From Pseudanabaena sp. PCC 7367 (GTDB lineage Bacteria; Cyanobacteriota; Cyanobacteriia; Pseudanabaenales; Pseudanabaenaceae), in NCBI RefSeq assembly GCF_000317065.1, contig NC_019701.1, forward strand, positions 4,350,001-4,414,000: a stretch of 64,000 bases of DNA, read 5' to 3'. This document shows, one piece after another, positions 55,659 to 64,000 of the stretch (the first letter of the stretch is position 1; each line of letters begins with the position of its first letter). The position numbers were made by a program, and so were the translations under genes. Below the pieces are notes generated by a model. The model saw only the letters and a program-made list of their open reading frames with translations, searched no databases and was not told where the DNA came from.

Positions 55659-56984
55659 TTAATTTTGTTCAAACTGACGGCGACGTTTTTCCGCTTCCGG
55701 TAGCTCAATATAAACCTCAGTGCCGGCTTCAATCCCATCTAAAATCTGGGTCTGGTTATCTACGCTAATGCCGATCGTGACCGGTTGAAACTCTACCCTA
55801 TTCCGATCGGCCGGGAGCAACAAGCCAGTTTGTCCTTTTTCGGTGACGATCGCCACAGTGGGCACCACCAAAGTATCAGCGAGCCGTTCGCCAATGAAAA
55901 CCGCATCCACATTCATGCCCGATTGCAACTCTTCTTGACCCGATTCGATCGCAATGCGCACCTCAAAGGAAGTCACATTTTGTTCGATTACCGCTTCTGG
56001 CGCAATCAATCTTACCCGGCCAGTAAATACCTGATCGGGGTAGGCATCGGCTAAGATTTCTACTTCCTGGTCGATCTTAATCTGGCTAATGTCGATTTCT
56101 GGTACTTTTGCCAACACTTCCAGTTCACTGGCGATCGCCACGATTGACGAAGAAGTCGCTGAGCTGGTAGTTGAGGCGGAGGTAGTAGGCGTAACGATCG
56201 CCCCTTCGTTAGTAAATTTCTGGGTGATGATGCCCGCAAATGGAGCCGTAATTAGGGTATCGTCTAGCTGCGCTTCTACGTTTCGTAAACTAGCTCTGGC
56301 CTGCTCAACCTGAGCCTCAGCGATCGCAATATCTTCATAGCGGCTGCCATTACGCAATAATTCAAGCTGGCGTTGTTGTTCACGCAAACTGGCGAGGCTG
56401 GTTTGGTAGTCGGTTTTAATTTCATCGAAGCGATCGCGGTTAATTACCCCTTCTGCCACCAAACTACGATTGCGGTCTACCTTGGCACTACTCAGCTCCA
56501 TGCGTTCTCTGGCTGCATCTACCCTGGCGATCGCCGCATCAATATCTTCCTGGCGGCTACCATTGCGCAGTTTTTCTAAATTTGCCTCAGCATTAGCTAA
56601 GCTGGCTTTAGCTTGCAACACCTGGGGCACAATGTTCGAGTCATCCATTTTGGCGATCAGCTGCCCTTTACTAACCCGATCGCCCTGCTCTACATATAGT
56701 TCTGTTAATCGGCCAGTCACTTTGGGGCTCAGGTTAACAGTTTTAATTGGTACTACTGTGCCACTGGATCTAATTTTGACACTTAGTGCCTGAGATTGTA
56801 CTGGTACAGTCAGATCCGCGATCGCCACTTCACTATTTGGATTGCTGAAGATACGGGCAGCCGTCACTCCACTACCAATCAAAACCGCAGCAACCAGCAC
56901 GATCGCCCAGGGTTTTTGCCCCGATTTGTCTTTTTCCGCTTGTGACTTTTTACCAGTCAGATTACCGATCAAAGGAATTTGCAT
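55659..56984 (-). CDS. HlyD/RND-type periplasmic adaptor (membrane fusion protein)
   Basis: 441 residues from the ATG at 56984; the frame is open 23 codons further only to a TTG. One N-terminal helix (about 25-45), a lipoyl/barrel-sandwich half (VKIRSSGTVVPIKTVNLSPKVTG, LYVEQGDRVSKGQLIAKMDD), a coiled-coil hairpin with two LRNGSR motifs (about 111-116 and 190-195), then the returning lipoyl half and beta-barrel. A Ser/Thr/Ala run (about 262-275) interrupts the barrel. No RND or ABC exporter gene adjoins, so the partner is elsewhere. It spans the periplasm in an efflux pump. Confidence 0.88.
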   Translation of the reverse strand: MQIPLIGNLTGKKSQAEKDKSGQKPWAIVLVAAVLIGSGVTAARIFSNPNSEVAIADLTVPVQSQALSVKIRSSGTVVPIKTVNLSPKVTGRLTELYVEQGDRVSKGQLIAKMDDSNIVPQVLQAKASLANAEANLEKLRNGSRQEDIDAAIARVDAARERMELSSAKVDRNRSLVAEGVINRDRFDEIKTDYQTSLASLREQQRQLELLRNGSRYEDIAIAEAQVEQARASLRNVEAQLDDTLITAPFAGIITQKFTNEGAIVTPTTSASTTSSATSSSIVAIASELEVLAKVPEIDISQIKIDQEVEILADAYPDQVFTGRVRLIAPEAVIEQNVTSFEVRIAIESGQEELQSGMNVDAVFIGERLADTLVVPTVAIVTEKGQTGLLLPADRNRVEFQPVTIGISVDNQTQILDGIEAGTEVYIELPEAEKRRRQFEQN

Positions 56985-57366
56985 TTTTCTAAACCTTGAT
57001 CCTGAGCATAAAAACTTACCACTCAAGAACTTAAATTTTGTCCCTATTCCCAACCACTGACTTCCAGGAATTAATAATTAATATTTGATGTTAATATTTG
57101 ATATTAATAAAAATAACCTTGTCAGCAGCCGCTTAAACTTCAAAAATTGGCACTAAGCAGAACAGTGAATTAATGGGCTCTAATATAGTAATTGACCTGC
57201 TTGAATTGCCTATAGTTCCAACTTATAGCCAAACCTCAGTTTGCTCATCACTCCGTAGTGTGAATCGCTGAGACCAGTTGGGTGAAACTTTAGACCTTGA
57301 CCTAGAGGGTTGACTTAATTTTTGAATACCTTCTACTTTAATGATTAAGGAAATACTGCTGAGGCC
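56985..57366. other. Spacer upstream of ackA
   Basis: About 380 bases between divergent genes. TTAATATTTGAT occurs twice near 57078-57105 (13-bp spacing). No clear promoter or RNA. Confidence 0.45.
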
Positions 57367-58611
57367 ATGAAAATACTGGTTATGAACGCTGGCTCTAGCA
57401 GTCAGAAAAGTTGTTTATATGAAATCTTAGATCATTTGCCCACCCAGCCGCCTGTCCCTCTTTGGGAATGTGCGATCGACTTGAGTCATCAGCAGGGCAA
57501 GGCTGAGCTAGAGCTTAAAACCAAACCAGGCCGCAAGTTAGAGATCGAGCTAGAGGTTAACGATCGCGCCGCCGCAATTACTTATATGCTTGAAACCCTG
57601 ACCAAAGGCGAAACCCAAGTAATTGAGACTCTAACTGAAATTGATTTAGTCGGACACCGGGTAGTACATGGGGGGCAGCAATACCGCCAGGCTACTTTGA
57701 TTGATCCAGCAGTTAAGCAGACAATCGCCGATCTGGCCAGGTTTGCACCGTTGCATAATCCCGTGAACCTGGAAGGAATCGAAGCGATCGAGCAGGCACT
57801 AGGAGCAAACATCCCCCAACTTGCAGTGTTTGATACCGCTTTTCATAGCAGTTTGCCGGATGCGGCGGCGATCTATGCCGGCCCCTATGCATGGCAACAG
57901 GAAGGGATCCGTCGTTATGGGTTTCATGGCATCAGTCATCAATATTGCGCTGTCCAGGCTGCCCAAATTCTCGATCGAGATTTTGCCCAACTCAAGCTGA
58001 TCACTTGCCACCTTGGCAATGGTTGTTCCCTGGCGGCGATCGAAAATGGGCATAGTGTTGACACCACCATGGGATTCACGCCCCTGGCTGGGCTAATGAT
58101 GGGGACGCGCTGCGGTGATGTAGATCCTGGGATCTTGATTCACCTGCTCCAACAGCAGCAATATAGCGCTGAGCAGCTTAACCAGCTTAACCACTTGCTT
58201 AATTATGAATCAGGCTTAAAGGGGATTTCGGGCATATCCAGTGATATGCGACAGATCTCATTGGCGATCGAAGCAGGCAGCGATCGAGCACAGCTTGCCT
58301 ATGCTATTTACCTGCATCGCCTAAAATCTCAAATTGGCGCAATGCTGGCCAGCCTGGGGGGAGTTGATGCCCTGATTTTTACTGCGGGGGTGGGCGAAAA
58401 TCATGCTCAATTGCGCCAGGATGTCTGTGCGGCTTTTGCATTTCTGGGGTTAGAGATAGATCCAGAGAAAAATTCGCAGACTGCTGGAAACGGAAAAATA
58501 GATCGAGATATTGCCACCGCCAATTCATCGGTAAGAGTTCTAGTGATTCATACCCAAGAAGATTGGGCGATCGCCAAAGAATGCTGGCAATATAGGGCAA
58601 CTAATCATTGA
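57367..58611 (+). CDS. ackA: Acetate kinase
   Basis: 414 residues. Starts MKILVMNAGSSSQKS, the ATP/substrate motif of the family; GHRVVHGG, FDTAFH, GFHGISHQY, CHLGNGCSLAAIENG, DTTMGFTPLAGLMMGTRCGDVDPG and FTAGVGEN are all intact. It interconverts acetate + ATP with acetyl phosphate + ADP. No pta gene adjoins. Convergent with the Fur-family gene. Confidence 0.95.
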   Translation: MKILVMNAGSSSQKSCLYEILDHLPTQPPVPLWECAIDLSHQQGKAELELKTKPGRKLEIELEVNDRAAAITYMLETLTKGETQVIETLTEIDLVGHRVVHGGQQYRQATLIDPAVKQTIADLARFAPLHNPVNLEGIEAIEQALGANIPQLAVFDTAFHSSLPDAAAIYAGPYAWQQEGIRRYGFHGISHQYCAVQAAQILDRDFAQLKLITCHLGNGCSLAAIENGHSVDTTMGFTPLAGLMMGTRCGDVDPGILIHLLQQQQYSAEQLNQLNHLLNYESGLKGISGISSDMRQISLAIEAGSDRAQLAYAIYLHRLKSQIGAMLASLGGVDALIFTAGVGENHAQLRQDVCAAFAFLGLEIDPEKNSQTAGNGKIDRDIATANSSVRVLVIHTQEDWAIAKECWQYRATNH

Positions 58612-58711
58612 GCCAAAATTACCCAATAACGAACTAATAACCACTGGAAGAAGATTCACCATAGGATCGCAGTCAGAAAAAATTAGCGATCTACCATTTT
58701 CCTCAAACAAC

Positions 58712-59110
58712 CTAATCAGTCTGTTCCTGTTGGCAATTGTGGCAAAGCCCAAAAAACTCCAAGGTATGATAATAAACCTTAAAATCATAATCAGAGTCCA
58801 GTTGATGCTCTAGCTCATGCACCGGACAATCATCGATCGGCACTGAAGCGCCACAGTTCACACAATTTAAATGGTGGCGATCGCTATGGGTCAATCCATA
58901 TACAGTCTCGCCACTAGGCAAAGTAAGGGCTTTAATTCGTCCTTGAATTTTCATCGCATCCAAGGCTCGATAAACCGTGGCCAAGCCGATCGACTGGCGG
59001 CGATCGCGTAACTCGGCATATATATCCTGAGCCGACAAAGACTTATGCAACTCCTGCAAAAGCGCCAGAACTCGCTGTTGGTTTTTGCTTAACTTCTCTT
59101 TCATCGCCAT
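58712..59110 (-). CDS. Fur-family metal-responsive transcription regulator
   Basis: 132 residues. N-terminal winged helix with the recognition region RDRRQSIGLATVYRALD (about 35-51), then a metal-binding half: HSDRHHLNCVNCG (regulatory His and first CxxC) and CHNCQQ (second CxxC for structural zinc). The start could be the ATG at 59110 or the Met two codons later. Fur, Zur and PerR cannot be separated by eye; the DCPVHELEHQLDSDYDFKVYYHTLEFFGLC stretch with several His leans to Zur. Monocistronic. Confidence 0.88.
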   Translation of the reverse strand: MAMKEKLSKNQQRVLALLQELHKSLSAQDIYAELRDRRQSIGLATVYRALDAMKIQGRIKALTLPSGETVYGLTHSDRHHLNCVNCGASVPIDDCPVHELEHQLDSDYDFKVYYHTLEFFGLCHNCQQEQTD

Positions 59111-59389
59111 CCTTTAATTCCTGGCTCAGATTCCCTGCTTTTTACTCCTTGACATCTACTGAAGCAACTCGATCACTCGATTGTTAGTATCTCTAATGCT
59201 CTAATGCCAGGTTTAATGAATTCTAACAATAAATTCTATTTGTTTCGGAAACCCGAAATTGCTAACTGGATAGTTTGAGCTATTATGATCGCACGATATC
59301 GAAATCGAATTACGATCGCCCCTAAGTAGGTTCCATTAGTTAAACGACCAGCTAAGCAACCTGTTTCCTGACTTCATAGCTCAAAAGAC

Positions 59390-60406
59390 ATGCGCAATTT
59401 CCGTAACTACTATGAGATTCTGGGTGTCCCCAAAGGGTCTTCAGCCGCAGAAATCAAAAAATCCTATCGTAAACTAGCTCGGAAATACCACCCTGATATG
59501 AATCCGGGGGACGCAGTGGCAGAGGAGCGATTCAAGGATATTGGCGAGGCTTATGAAGTTTTGTCTGATCCCACCAAACGTCGTCAGTATGACCAGTTTG
59601 GCCAATATTGGAAACAAGGTGGCTTCCAAGGCGCTGCACCACGTACCAGTAGTACCTATCGGCCTGGATATTCTTCCTGGGATTCTGATTACGATCGCGG
59701 CGTTGGTAATGATGTAGATTTCAGCCAATTTAGCGATTTCCAGGAGTTTATCGATCAGCTCCTCGGCAAGTTTCGCACCACTGGTGTTGATCCGCGTACC
59801 ACCGACCCTGGTTATAGCTATCGCCCTGGCTATAAATCAGCCAAGTCCACCACCAAATCACCGCCGCCGCCACCTCGCACTAGCAGCAAACGAGATGCTG
59901 AGGCATTGCTGAATCTGCCCCTTGAACGTGCCTACACTGGCGGCAGAGAAAGAATTAGGCTTGAAGATGGGCGATCGCTAGAAGTGAATATGCCCAAAGG
60001 GGTGATGACTGGTCAGCGCATTCGCCTCAAGGGACAAGGCCCCTCTGGTGGGGATTTATATCTAAAGATTAATCTTTCACCCCATCATTTTTTTACGTTG
60101 GATGGTTACAACATTCGCTGCCAGCTACCGGTCACTCCCAGTGAAGCGGCACTAGGGGTTCAGGTTGATGTACCAACCCTCAGCGGTCAGGTCAGATTGA
60201 CAATTCCGGCTGGCGTAAAATCGGGGCAACAACTGCGATTGTCTGGGAAGGGCTTCCCTAAAGATTCACGCAGTTTTGGCGATCAATATGTTGAAATTCA
60301 AATTGTAGTGCCCAAGAACCCTACCGACCTGGAGCGTGATCTCTATGAGAAGCTGCTGCGGGCGCAGTCATTTGATCCCCGCGAAAATTTATTAAAGGTT
60401 AAGTAG
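59390..60406 (+). CDS. DnaJ/CbpA-type co-chaperone (no zinc finger)
   Basis: 338 residues. J-domain about 5-70 with HPD at 34-36, then a Gly/Ser/Tyr-rich linker (about 80-175), and two C-terminal substrate-binding domains (about 175-325) with [15 protein letters not shown] and [19 protein letters not shown]. The Cys-rich zinc domain of DnaJ is missing, making it type II (CbpA-like, DnaJ2/3 of cyanobacteria). It recruits DnaK to substrates. Start ATG at 59390 ([13 protein letters not shown]). Confidence 0.92.
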   Translation: MRNFRNYYEILGVPKGSSAAEIKKSYRKLARKYHPDMNPGDAVAEERFKDIGEAYEVLSDPTKRRQYDQFGQYWKQGGFQGAAPRTSSTYRPGYSSWDSDYDRGVGNDVDFSQFSDFQEFIDQLLGKFRTTGVDPRTTDPGYSYRPGYKSAKSTTKSPPPPPRTSSKRDAEALLNLPLERAYTGGRERIRLEDGRSLEVNMPKGVMTGQRIRLKGQGPSGGDLYLKINLSPHHFFTLDGYNIRCQLPVTPSEAALGVQVDVPTLSGQVRLTIPAGVKSGQQLRLSGKGFPKDSRSFGDQYVEIQIVVPKNPTDLERDLYEKLLRAQSFDPRENLLKVK

Positions 60407-60899
60407 CCAGGTTTCCATTCACAGCCAGGTGAATAAGGCGAATACATAAATATTACGTTGTGGCAGGAGCCTTTTAAAAGACTAAAAGACTCTATGTATT
60501 TATTAGGGTATTTATTAGGCAAAATTAATGCCAATGTTGACGATCGCCCTTGATGCAAAATGCTCGATCGGTTCTAATTCTCTGTTGGGCTCAAATTAAT
60601 TCGTAGGGCTTTAAGAAAAAGTTTGCCATACCAGAATTTCAAAATACGGTACTAATTACAATCAGCTTACAACTAGATCGATAAAGTTTTAGCTCATAGC
60701 CAGAAACTTTGATTGATATTTTTTTGCCACCGATCGCATCCCACAACAGTATGAATTATAAAACCTAATTGAATGAACAGTTAATCACTCAATCCGTTCA
60801 TCCAACCAGGGGAGTTAGCCATCCCCCGATCGGTCTAGGGTAGGATTGCTTACCATTTAAACATTCTGAGCTAAACTATTAGCATTGCAACCAAGAGAT
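60407..60899. other. Spacer, nothing recognised
   Basis: About 490 bases between two plus-strand genes. AAGACTAAAAGACT (about 60478) is a small duplication; no terminator of good quality or RNA was seen. Confidence 0.45.
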
Positions 60900-61235
60900 A
60901 TGGGAGAGATTAAGATCGCAGAGGTTTGTTTGGAGGGCAGATTTGATGCCGCCAACCATAACCAGATATGTCAAGAACTTAACAACACGTTAAAAGAACA
61001 ACCACAACTTTTACTCATCAATCTTGAAGCACTAGACTTTCTTGATAGCAGGGGATTGAGTGGCATCATCTCTGTCCATAACCAGCTTAAGAACTGGAAT
61101 GGAGGCTTGGCAATTTTGTGTCCACCGGGTCAGGTCAGGGATATATTTAATCTCACCAATGTGAGTCGGTTAGTTGAAATATTTGATTCACGGGCTCAGG
61201 TAGAAATTTTGATCAATAAAATCCGTGACAGTTAA
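60900..61235 (+). CDS. STAS-domain anti-sigma factor antagonist-like protein
   Basis: 111 residues from the ATG at 60900; a TTG at 60885 would add five residues. A single STAS domain: beta-strand IAEVCLEGRFDA, then LLINLEALDFLDSRGLSGII, where the Ser after Asp in LDSRG corresponds to the phosphorylatable Ser of SpoIIAA. Acts in partner-switching with a HATPase anti-sigma kinase. A candidate partner (23282-23944) is distant. Monocistronic. Confidence 0.85.
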   Translation: MGEIKIAEVCLEGRFDAANHNQICQELNNTLKEQPQLLLINLEALDFLDSRGLSGIISVHNQLKNWNGGLAILCPPGQVRDIFNLTNVSRLVEIFDSRAQVEILINKIRDS

Positions 61236-61451
61236 AAATGAAATTTAAGGTTAGGCTTTTTTTGCTTCTTTTCTCTAAGATACCTAAATCCAAATGCCTG
61301 ATTTAGCCTCTTAAACAGCGATCGAGATTTTCAAACAGCTAACCTAAAAACTCAAGCCATTTTGCGGAGTAGAGCAGGAATTGCCCTATGGCAAACTAGA
61401 TCCAGGGGAGTAGCTGACTCAGTAGTTGTTTTCACGAGGCGATCGCTAGCT

Positions 61452-61742
61452 ATGAATCAATCTAAATATCTTTCCTCAGAACAGTATCGACAAATGCTGG
61501 TGAAAGACGGCCAAAGACGTTTCCAGGAATGGCATGGGCGCTTTCTGCAATATCAACAAAAGTTTCTGCGATCGCAAAAAGAAACTCAGGCCAACTATAA
61601 AAAACGATCGGATGGCTCTACCTTTGATTCCGAAAAATACCGCCAGATGCTAGTCAAAGACGGCCAGCAGCGCTTCCAGGAATGGCATAGCCAGTTTTTG
61701 CAATATCAAGACGAGTTCTTGCGTAAGAACCATGATTCTTAG
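61452..61742 (+). CDS. Small protein made of two copies of a 29-residue unit
   Basis: 96 residues from the ATG at 61452. The open frame begins earlier only at a TTG (61362) with implausible content. The unit YRQMLVKDGQRRFQEWH plus FLQYQQKFLR occurs at about 12-41 and again at 62-91, differing at only a few positions. The linker is basic and Ser-rich. Aromatic/Gln/Arg-rich amphipathic helices suggest a binding role. No family recognised; no membrane helix. The nucleotide sequences of the two units also agree well, pointing to a recent duplication. Confidence 0.7.
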   Translation: MNQSKYLSSEQYRQMLVKDGQRRFQEWHGRFLQYQQKFLRSQKETQANYKKRSDGSTFDSEKYRQMLVKDGQQRFQEWHSQFLQYQDEFLRKNHDS

Positions 61743-62237
61743 GCAACCTTAGGCAACATCGTTTATGTTGGTTAAGAGAAAAGCGATCGTCTATTAATTG
61801 TCTATTAATTGTCTATTAAACTACAGATGTTCCTGTGCGATCGGCATTAACGCAAGTTTAGTGGCAGGTTTGCTTAGATCTTAAATTTTAGATCTTAAAT
61901 CTTAGATCTTAAATTAGGCTTAATGACTGAATAGCAAAAATTGCGATCGCTAGATCTCTACCCCTATGGCATTATCTATATGGGCGATCGTGAGGATTTA
62001 AGGTTAGATCTGCGATCAAAAAATTGATATAGCTTTGGCTGTTCAATTACCAAATTGGAAATCATTGATGAACATTGTTAATTAATCCGGTGACAGCTTT
62101 TTAATTAGACTAGAATATTTAAATCTACCCAGCAATTGCTCTAAAATTTGTGTCGTTGCTGAAATAGCCAGGTTAGCTTAGATATTTCTATTCGCCACTG
62201 CATTTTTTAATTTAATAACCGTTTTCAAGTAATCACA
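61743..62237. other. Spacer with two tandem repeats upstream of trpB
   Basis: About 495 bases. Contains an 11-bp repeat (unit TCTATTAATTG, almost three copies, 61790-61820) and a 14-bp repeat (unit TTAGATCTTAAATT, three copies with one mismatch, 61874-61915). No trp leader peptide or attenuator was seen. Confidence 0.55.
61874..61915. repeat. 14-bp tandem repeat, three copies
   Basis: TTAGATCTTAAAT[T/C] three times in direct succession. Each unit contains the palindrome AGATCT, so the array could form hairpins or bind a protein cooperatively. It lies about 320 bases before trpB. Confidence 0.85.
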
Positions 62238-63500
62238 ATGACGCAAACCCCTGCTGCTCAAAACTTTAATACCCCTGTCAATCCTGCCGAGCTAGACGCT
62301 GATTTCCATAATGTCGATCGCCCCGATCAGCTCGGTCGATTTGGCATCTTCGGTGGTAAGTATGTCCCAGAAACACTAATGAGTGCCCTGGCTGAGTTAG
62401 AGCAGGCGTTTGCCTACTATAAGCAAGATGCTGAATTCAATCAGGAACTAAATAGTTACCTGCGCGATTATGTCGGTCGCCCTAGTCCGCTTTATTTTGC
62501 GGAGCGATTGACCGCCCACTATGGTACTGCCCAAATTTATCTCAAACGTGAAGACTTAAACCACACTGGTGCCCATAAGATCAATAACGCCCTAGCCCAG
62601 GCACTACTAGCAAAACGCATGGGTAAACAACGGATTATTGCGGAAACTGGCGCGGGTCAGCATGGTGTAGCCACAGCCACCGCTTGCGCTCGGTTTGGGC
62701 TCGATTGCGTCATTTATATGGGCGTACATGACATGGAGCGGCAGGCACTGAATGTGTTCCGGATGCGATTGATGGGTGCAGAAGTGAAACCAGTTGAAGC
62801 TGGCACAGGCACACTTAAGGATGCTACCTCCGAAGCGATCCGCGATTGGGTTACCAATGTACGAACTACCCACTACATCCTTGGCTCGGTGGCTGGCCCC
62901 CATCCCTATCCGATGATGGTGCGCGACTTTCATGCGATCATTGGCCAAGAGACCCGCCGTCAGTGCATGGAAAAGTGGGGCGGATTACCGGATATCCTGT
63001 TGGCTTGTATTGGCGGTGGTTCAAATGCCATGGGTCTGTTTCATGAGTTTGTGAATGAACCCAGCATTAGGATGATTGGCGTGGAAGCGGCTGGTAAAGG
63101 CGTAGACACTGATAAACACGCAGCTACCCTAACCCAGGGTACTGTTGGTGTTTTGCATGGTGCAATGAGCTATTTGCTCCAGGATGAAGAAGGGCAAGTG
63201 CAGGAAGCTCATTCGATCAGTGCTGGCCTAGATTATCCTGGCGTGGGCCCTGAGCATAGCTATTTTAAGGATGCTGGGCGCGCAGAATATTACAGCGTTA
63301 CTGATGCTGAGGCTTTGACTGCATTTCAACAACTCTCGCGCTTAGAGGGAATCATCCCGGCGCTGGAAACTGCCCATGCGATCGCCTACCTCGAAACTCT
63401 CTGCCCCCAACTAACCGCTCAGCAAAAACTGGTGATTAATTGCTCTGGGCGTGGTGACAAGGATGTGCAGGCGGTTGCTAAGCACTTAGCAATGGAATAA
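62238..63500 (+). CDS. trpB: Tryptophan synthase beta subunit
   Basis: 420 residues. [14 protein letters not shown] near 34, [18 protein letters not shown] with the PLP Lys114, and AETGAGQHG and [12 protein letters not shown] (PLP phosphate site) are intact. It joins indole and serine to tryptophan with TrpA. trpA is not adjacent, as usual in cyanobacteria. A short N-terminal extension (about 1-22) precedes the conserved region. A stem-loop follows the stop. Confidence 0.96.
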   Translation: MTQTPAAQNFNTPVNPAELDADFHNVDRPDQLGRFGIFGGKYVPETLMSALAELEQAFAYYKQDAEFNQELNSYLRDYVGRPSPLYFAERLTAHYGTAQIYLKREDLNHTGAHKINNALAQALLAKRMGKQRIIAETGAGQHGVATATACARFGLDCVIYMGVHDMERQALNVFRMRLMGAEVKPVEAGTGTLKDATSEAIRDWVTNVRTTHYILGSVAGPHPYPMMVRDFHAIIGQETRRQCMEKWGGLPDILLACIGGGSNAMGLFHEFVNEPSIRMIGVEAAGKGVDTDKHAATLTQGTVGVLHGAMSYLLQDEEGQVQEAHSISAGLDYPGVGPEHSYFKDAGRAEYYSVTDAEALTAFQQLSRLEGIIPALETAHAIAYLETLCPQLTAQQKLVINCSGRGDKDVQAVAKHLAME

Positions 63501-63524
63501 CAGGAATCATAAAACAAGCGAAAT

Positions 63525-63565
63525 AATAAGGGATATTTGGGTAACTAAACTAAGCATCCCTTATT
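63525..63565 (+). terminator. Stem-loop after trpB
   Basis: AATAAGGGAT (63525-63534) and ATCCCTTATT (63556-63565) form a perfect 10-bp stem with a 21-base loop, 25 bases after the trpB stop. The stem's own TTATT end is its only U-rich part, so termination is likely but not certain. Confidence 0.6.
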
Positions 63566-63736
63566 GCGTTGCATATTGCTAAGATAATTTAACAATTAAG
63601 CGATCGGTCTAACTGAGTATCAGACATATGTTTGATATTTTTGTTGATGGCATTTTTATCCTTGGGTTATGAAATGCCCCTTATTAAGCACAATCCAATT
63701 TATATTGCACAACTGCTCAAATTTACTCAAATCTAA

Positions 63737-63809
63737 TGGAGGTAAGCGGACTCGAACCGCTGACTTTCACAATGCCATTGTGACACTCTACCAACTGAGT
63801 TATACCCCC
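63737..63809 (-). tRNA. tRNA-Ala (anticodon GGC)
   Basis: On the minus strand the acceptor arm GGGGGTA pairs with TACCTCC, including the G3-U70 pair that marks alanine tRNAs. The D-arm (AACTCAGTTGGTAGAGT), anticodon stem TCACA/TGTGA with loop ATGGCAT (anticodon GGC) and T-arm (GCGGTTCGAGTCCGC) are complete. No CCA is encoded. The variable loop is short. Confidence 0.95.
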
Positions 63810-64000
63810 AGGTTCATTGCGGTTTTAAATCATAACAAGGTTTAGGTAATAAGGCAATAATTCTTTTCAAGATTAGTTATTTGCATTCTGAGTAGTCAAA
63901 ATCACACCTCAACTATGCAAGATTAGGGGTTTTGACTTTTGAGTCGTAACATCCGCAGGGAGAGGCGATCGGCACTTATGCAACAAAAAAATTGCCAGCA
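63810..64000. other. Window end, no gene called
   Basis: An ATG at 63977 follows GGGAGAGG at a wide spacing and could begin a gene that continues beyond the window, but only eight codons are visible. Confidence 0.3.

Noticed and set aside
56985-57053. 23-residue extension of the HlyD-type protein
   Set aside because: Starts only with TTG; the ATG at 56984 precedes the usual short cytoplasmic tail and helix.
61362-61451. 30-residue upstream extension of the duplicated-unit protein
   Set aside because: TTG start, Arg-rich non-conserved content; the ATG at 61452 leads directly into the repeat units.
63977-64000. ATG near the window end as a gene start
   Set aside because: Only eight codons are visible, with poor spacing to a possible binding site.

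Overview
The window is from a cyanobacterium. It carries flavodiiron genes of the Flv3 and Flv1 type, a BCD/PucC-type carrier, a CRR6-like NDH-1 assembly factor, a GGPP synthase next to folD, and cyanobacteria-restricted families (DUF3386, DUF4327). The palindrome GCGATCGC (HIP1) and its CGATCG core occur throughout genes and spacers. Genes are short transcription units on both strands with long A+T-rich spacers. There is no rRNA operon, CRISPR array or prophage. The species cannot be fixed from sequence alone; a HIP1-rich filamentous or Pseudanabaena-like lineage is a guess.

Layout. 0-10 kb: a K+ channel fragment, an orphan osmoprotectant-type binding lipoprotein, a YdjM-like membrane protein, two sensor histidine kinases (one with an ethylene-receptor-like input domain), a rhodanese and a Cas4/RecB-like nuclease. 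10-20 kb: NblB-like HEAT protein, folD-crtE-DUF212 cluster, pfkA, CRR6, moeA, bioD, DUF3386, and two paralogous tiny single-helix proteins of unknown function at 13.5 and 17.9 kb. 20-24 kb: an IS1-family element that has truncated a tandem DUF4279 gene, then purS-purQ. 24-36 kb: FemAB-like acyltransferase, alpha/beta hydrolase, gamma-glutamylcyclotransferase-like protein, M48 peptidase, queG, DUF4327, cax, mscS, rluE-like gene, PucC-like carrier. 36-42 kb: flv3-flv1, a DgdA-like glycosyltransferase and an esterase. 42-47 kb: a convergent block of a translationally coupled ATPase/TOPRIM pair followed by comF, then an RnfD-like membrane protein with a DUF2330 protein. 47-64 kb: Ser/Thr kinase, YugP-like peptidase, rsmB, aminotransferase, fetB, an HlyD-type adaptor, ackA, a Fur-family regulator, a DnaJ protein, STAS protein, a protein built from a duplicated 29-residue unit, trpB and tRNA-Ala(GGC).

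How the parts work together. Most genes are housekeeping or photosynthesis support: electron overflow (Flv1/Flv3), NDH-1 assembly, isoprenoid and pigment precursors, folate, purine, Moco, biotin and queuosine synthesis. The accessory parts with most novelty are the AAA ATPase + DUF3226 TOPRIM pair (a split OLD/PARIS-like architecture, possibly defence), the RnfD-like/DUF2330 pair, the ethylene-receptor-like kinase, the paired small membrane proteins and the IS1/DUF4279 scar. Short tandem duplications (8-18 bp, 2-4 copies) are unusually frequent in spacers and gene ends.
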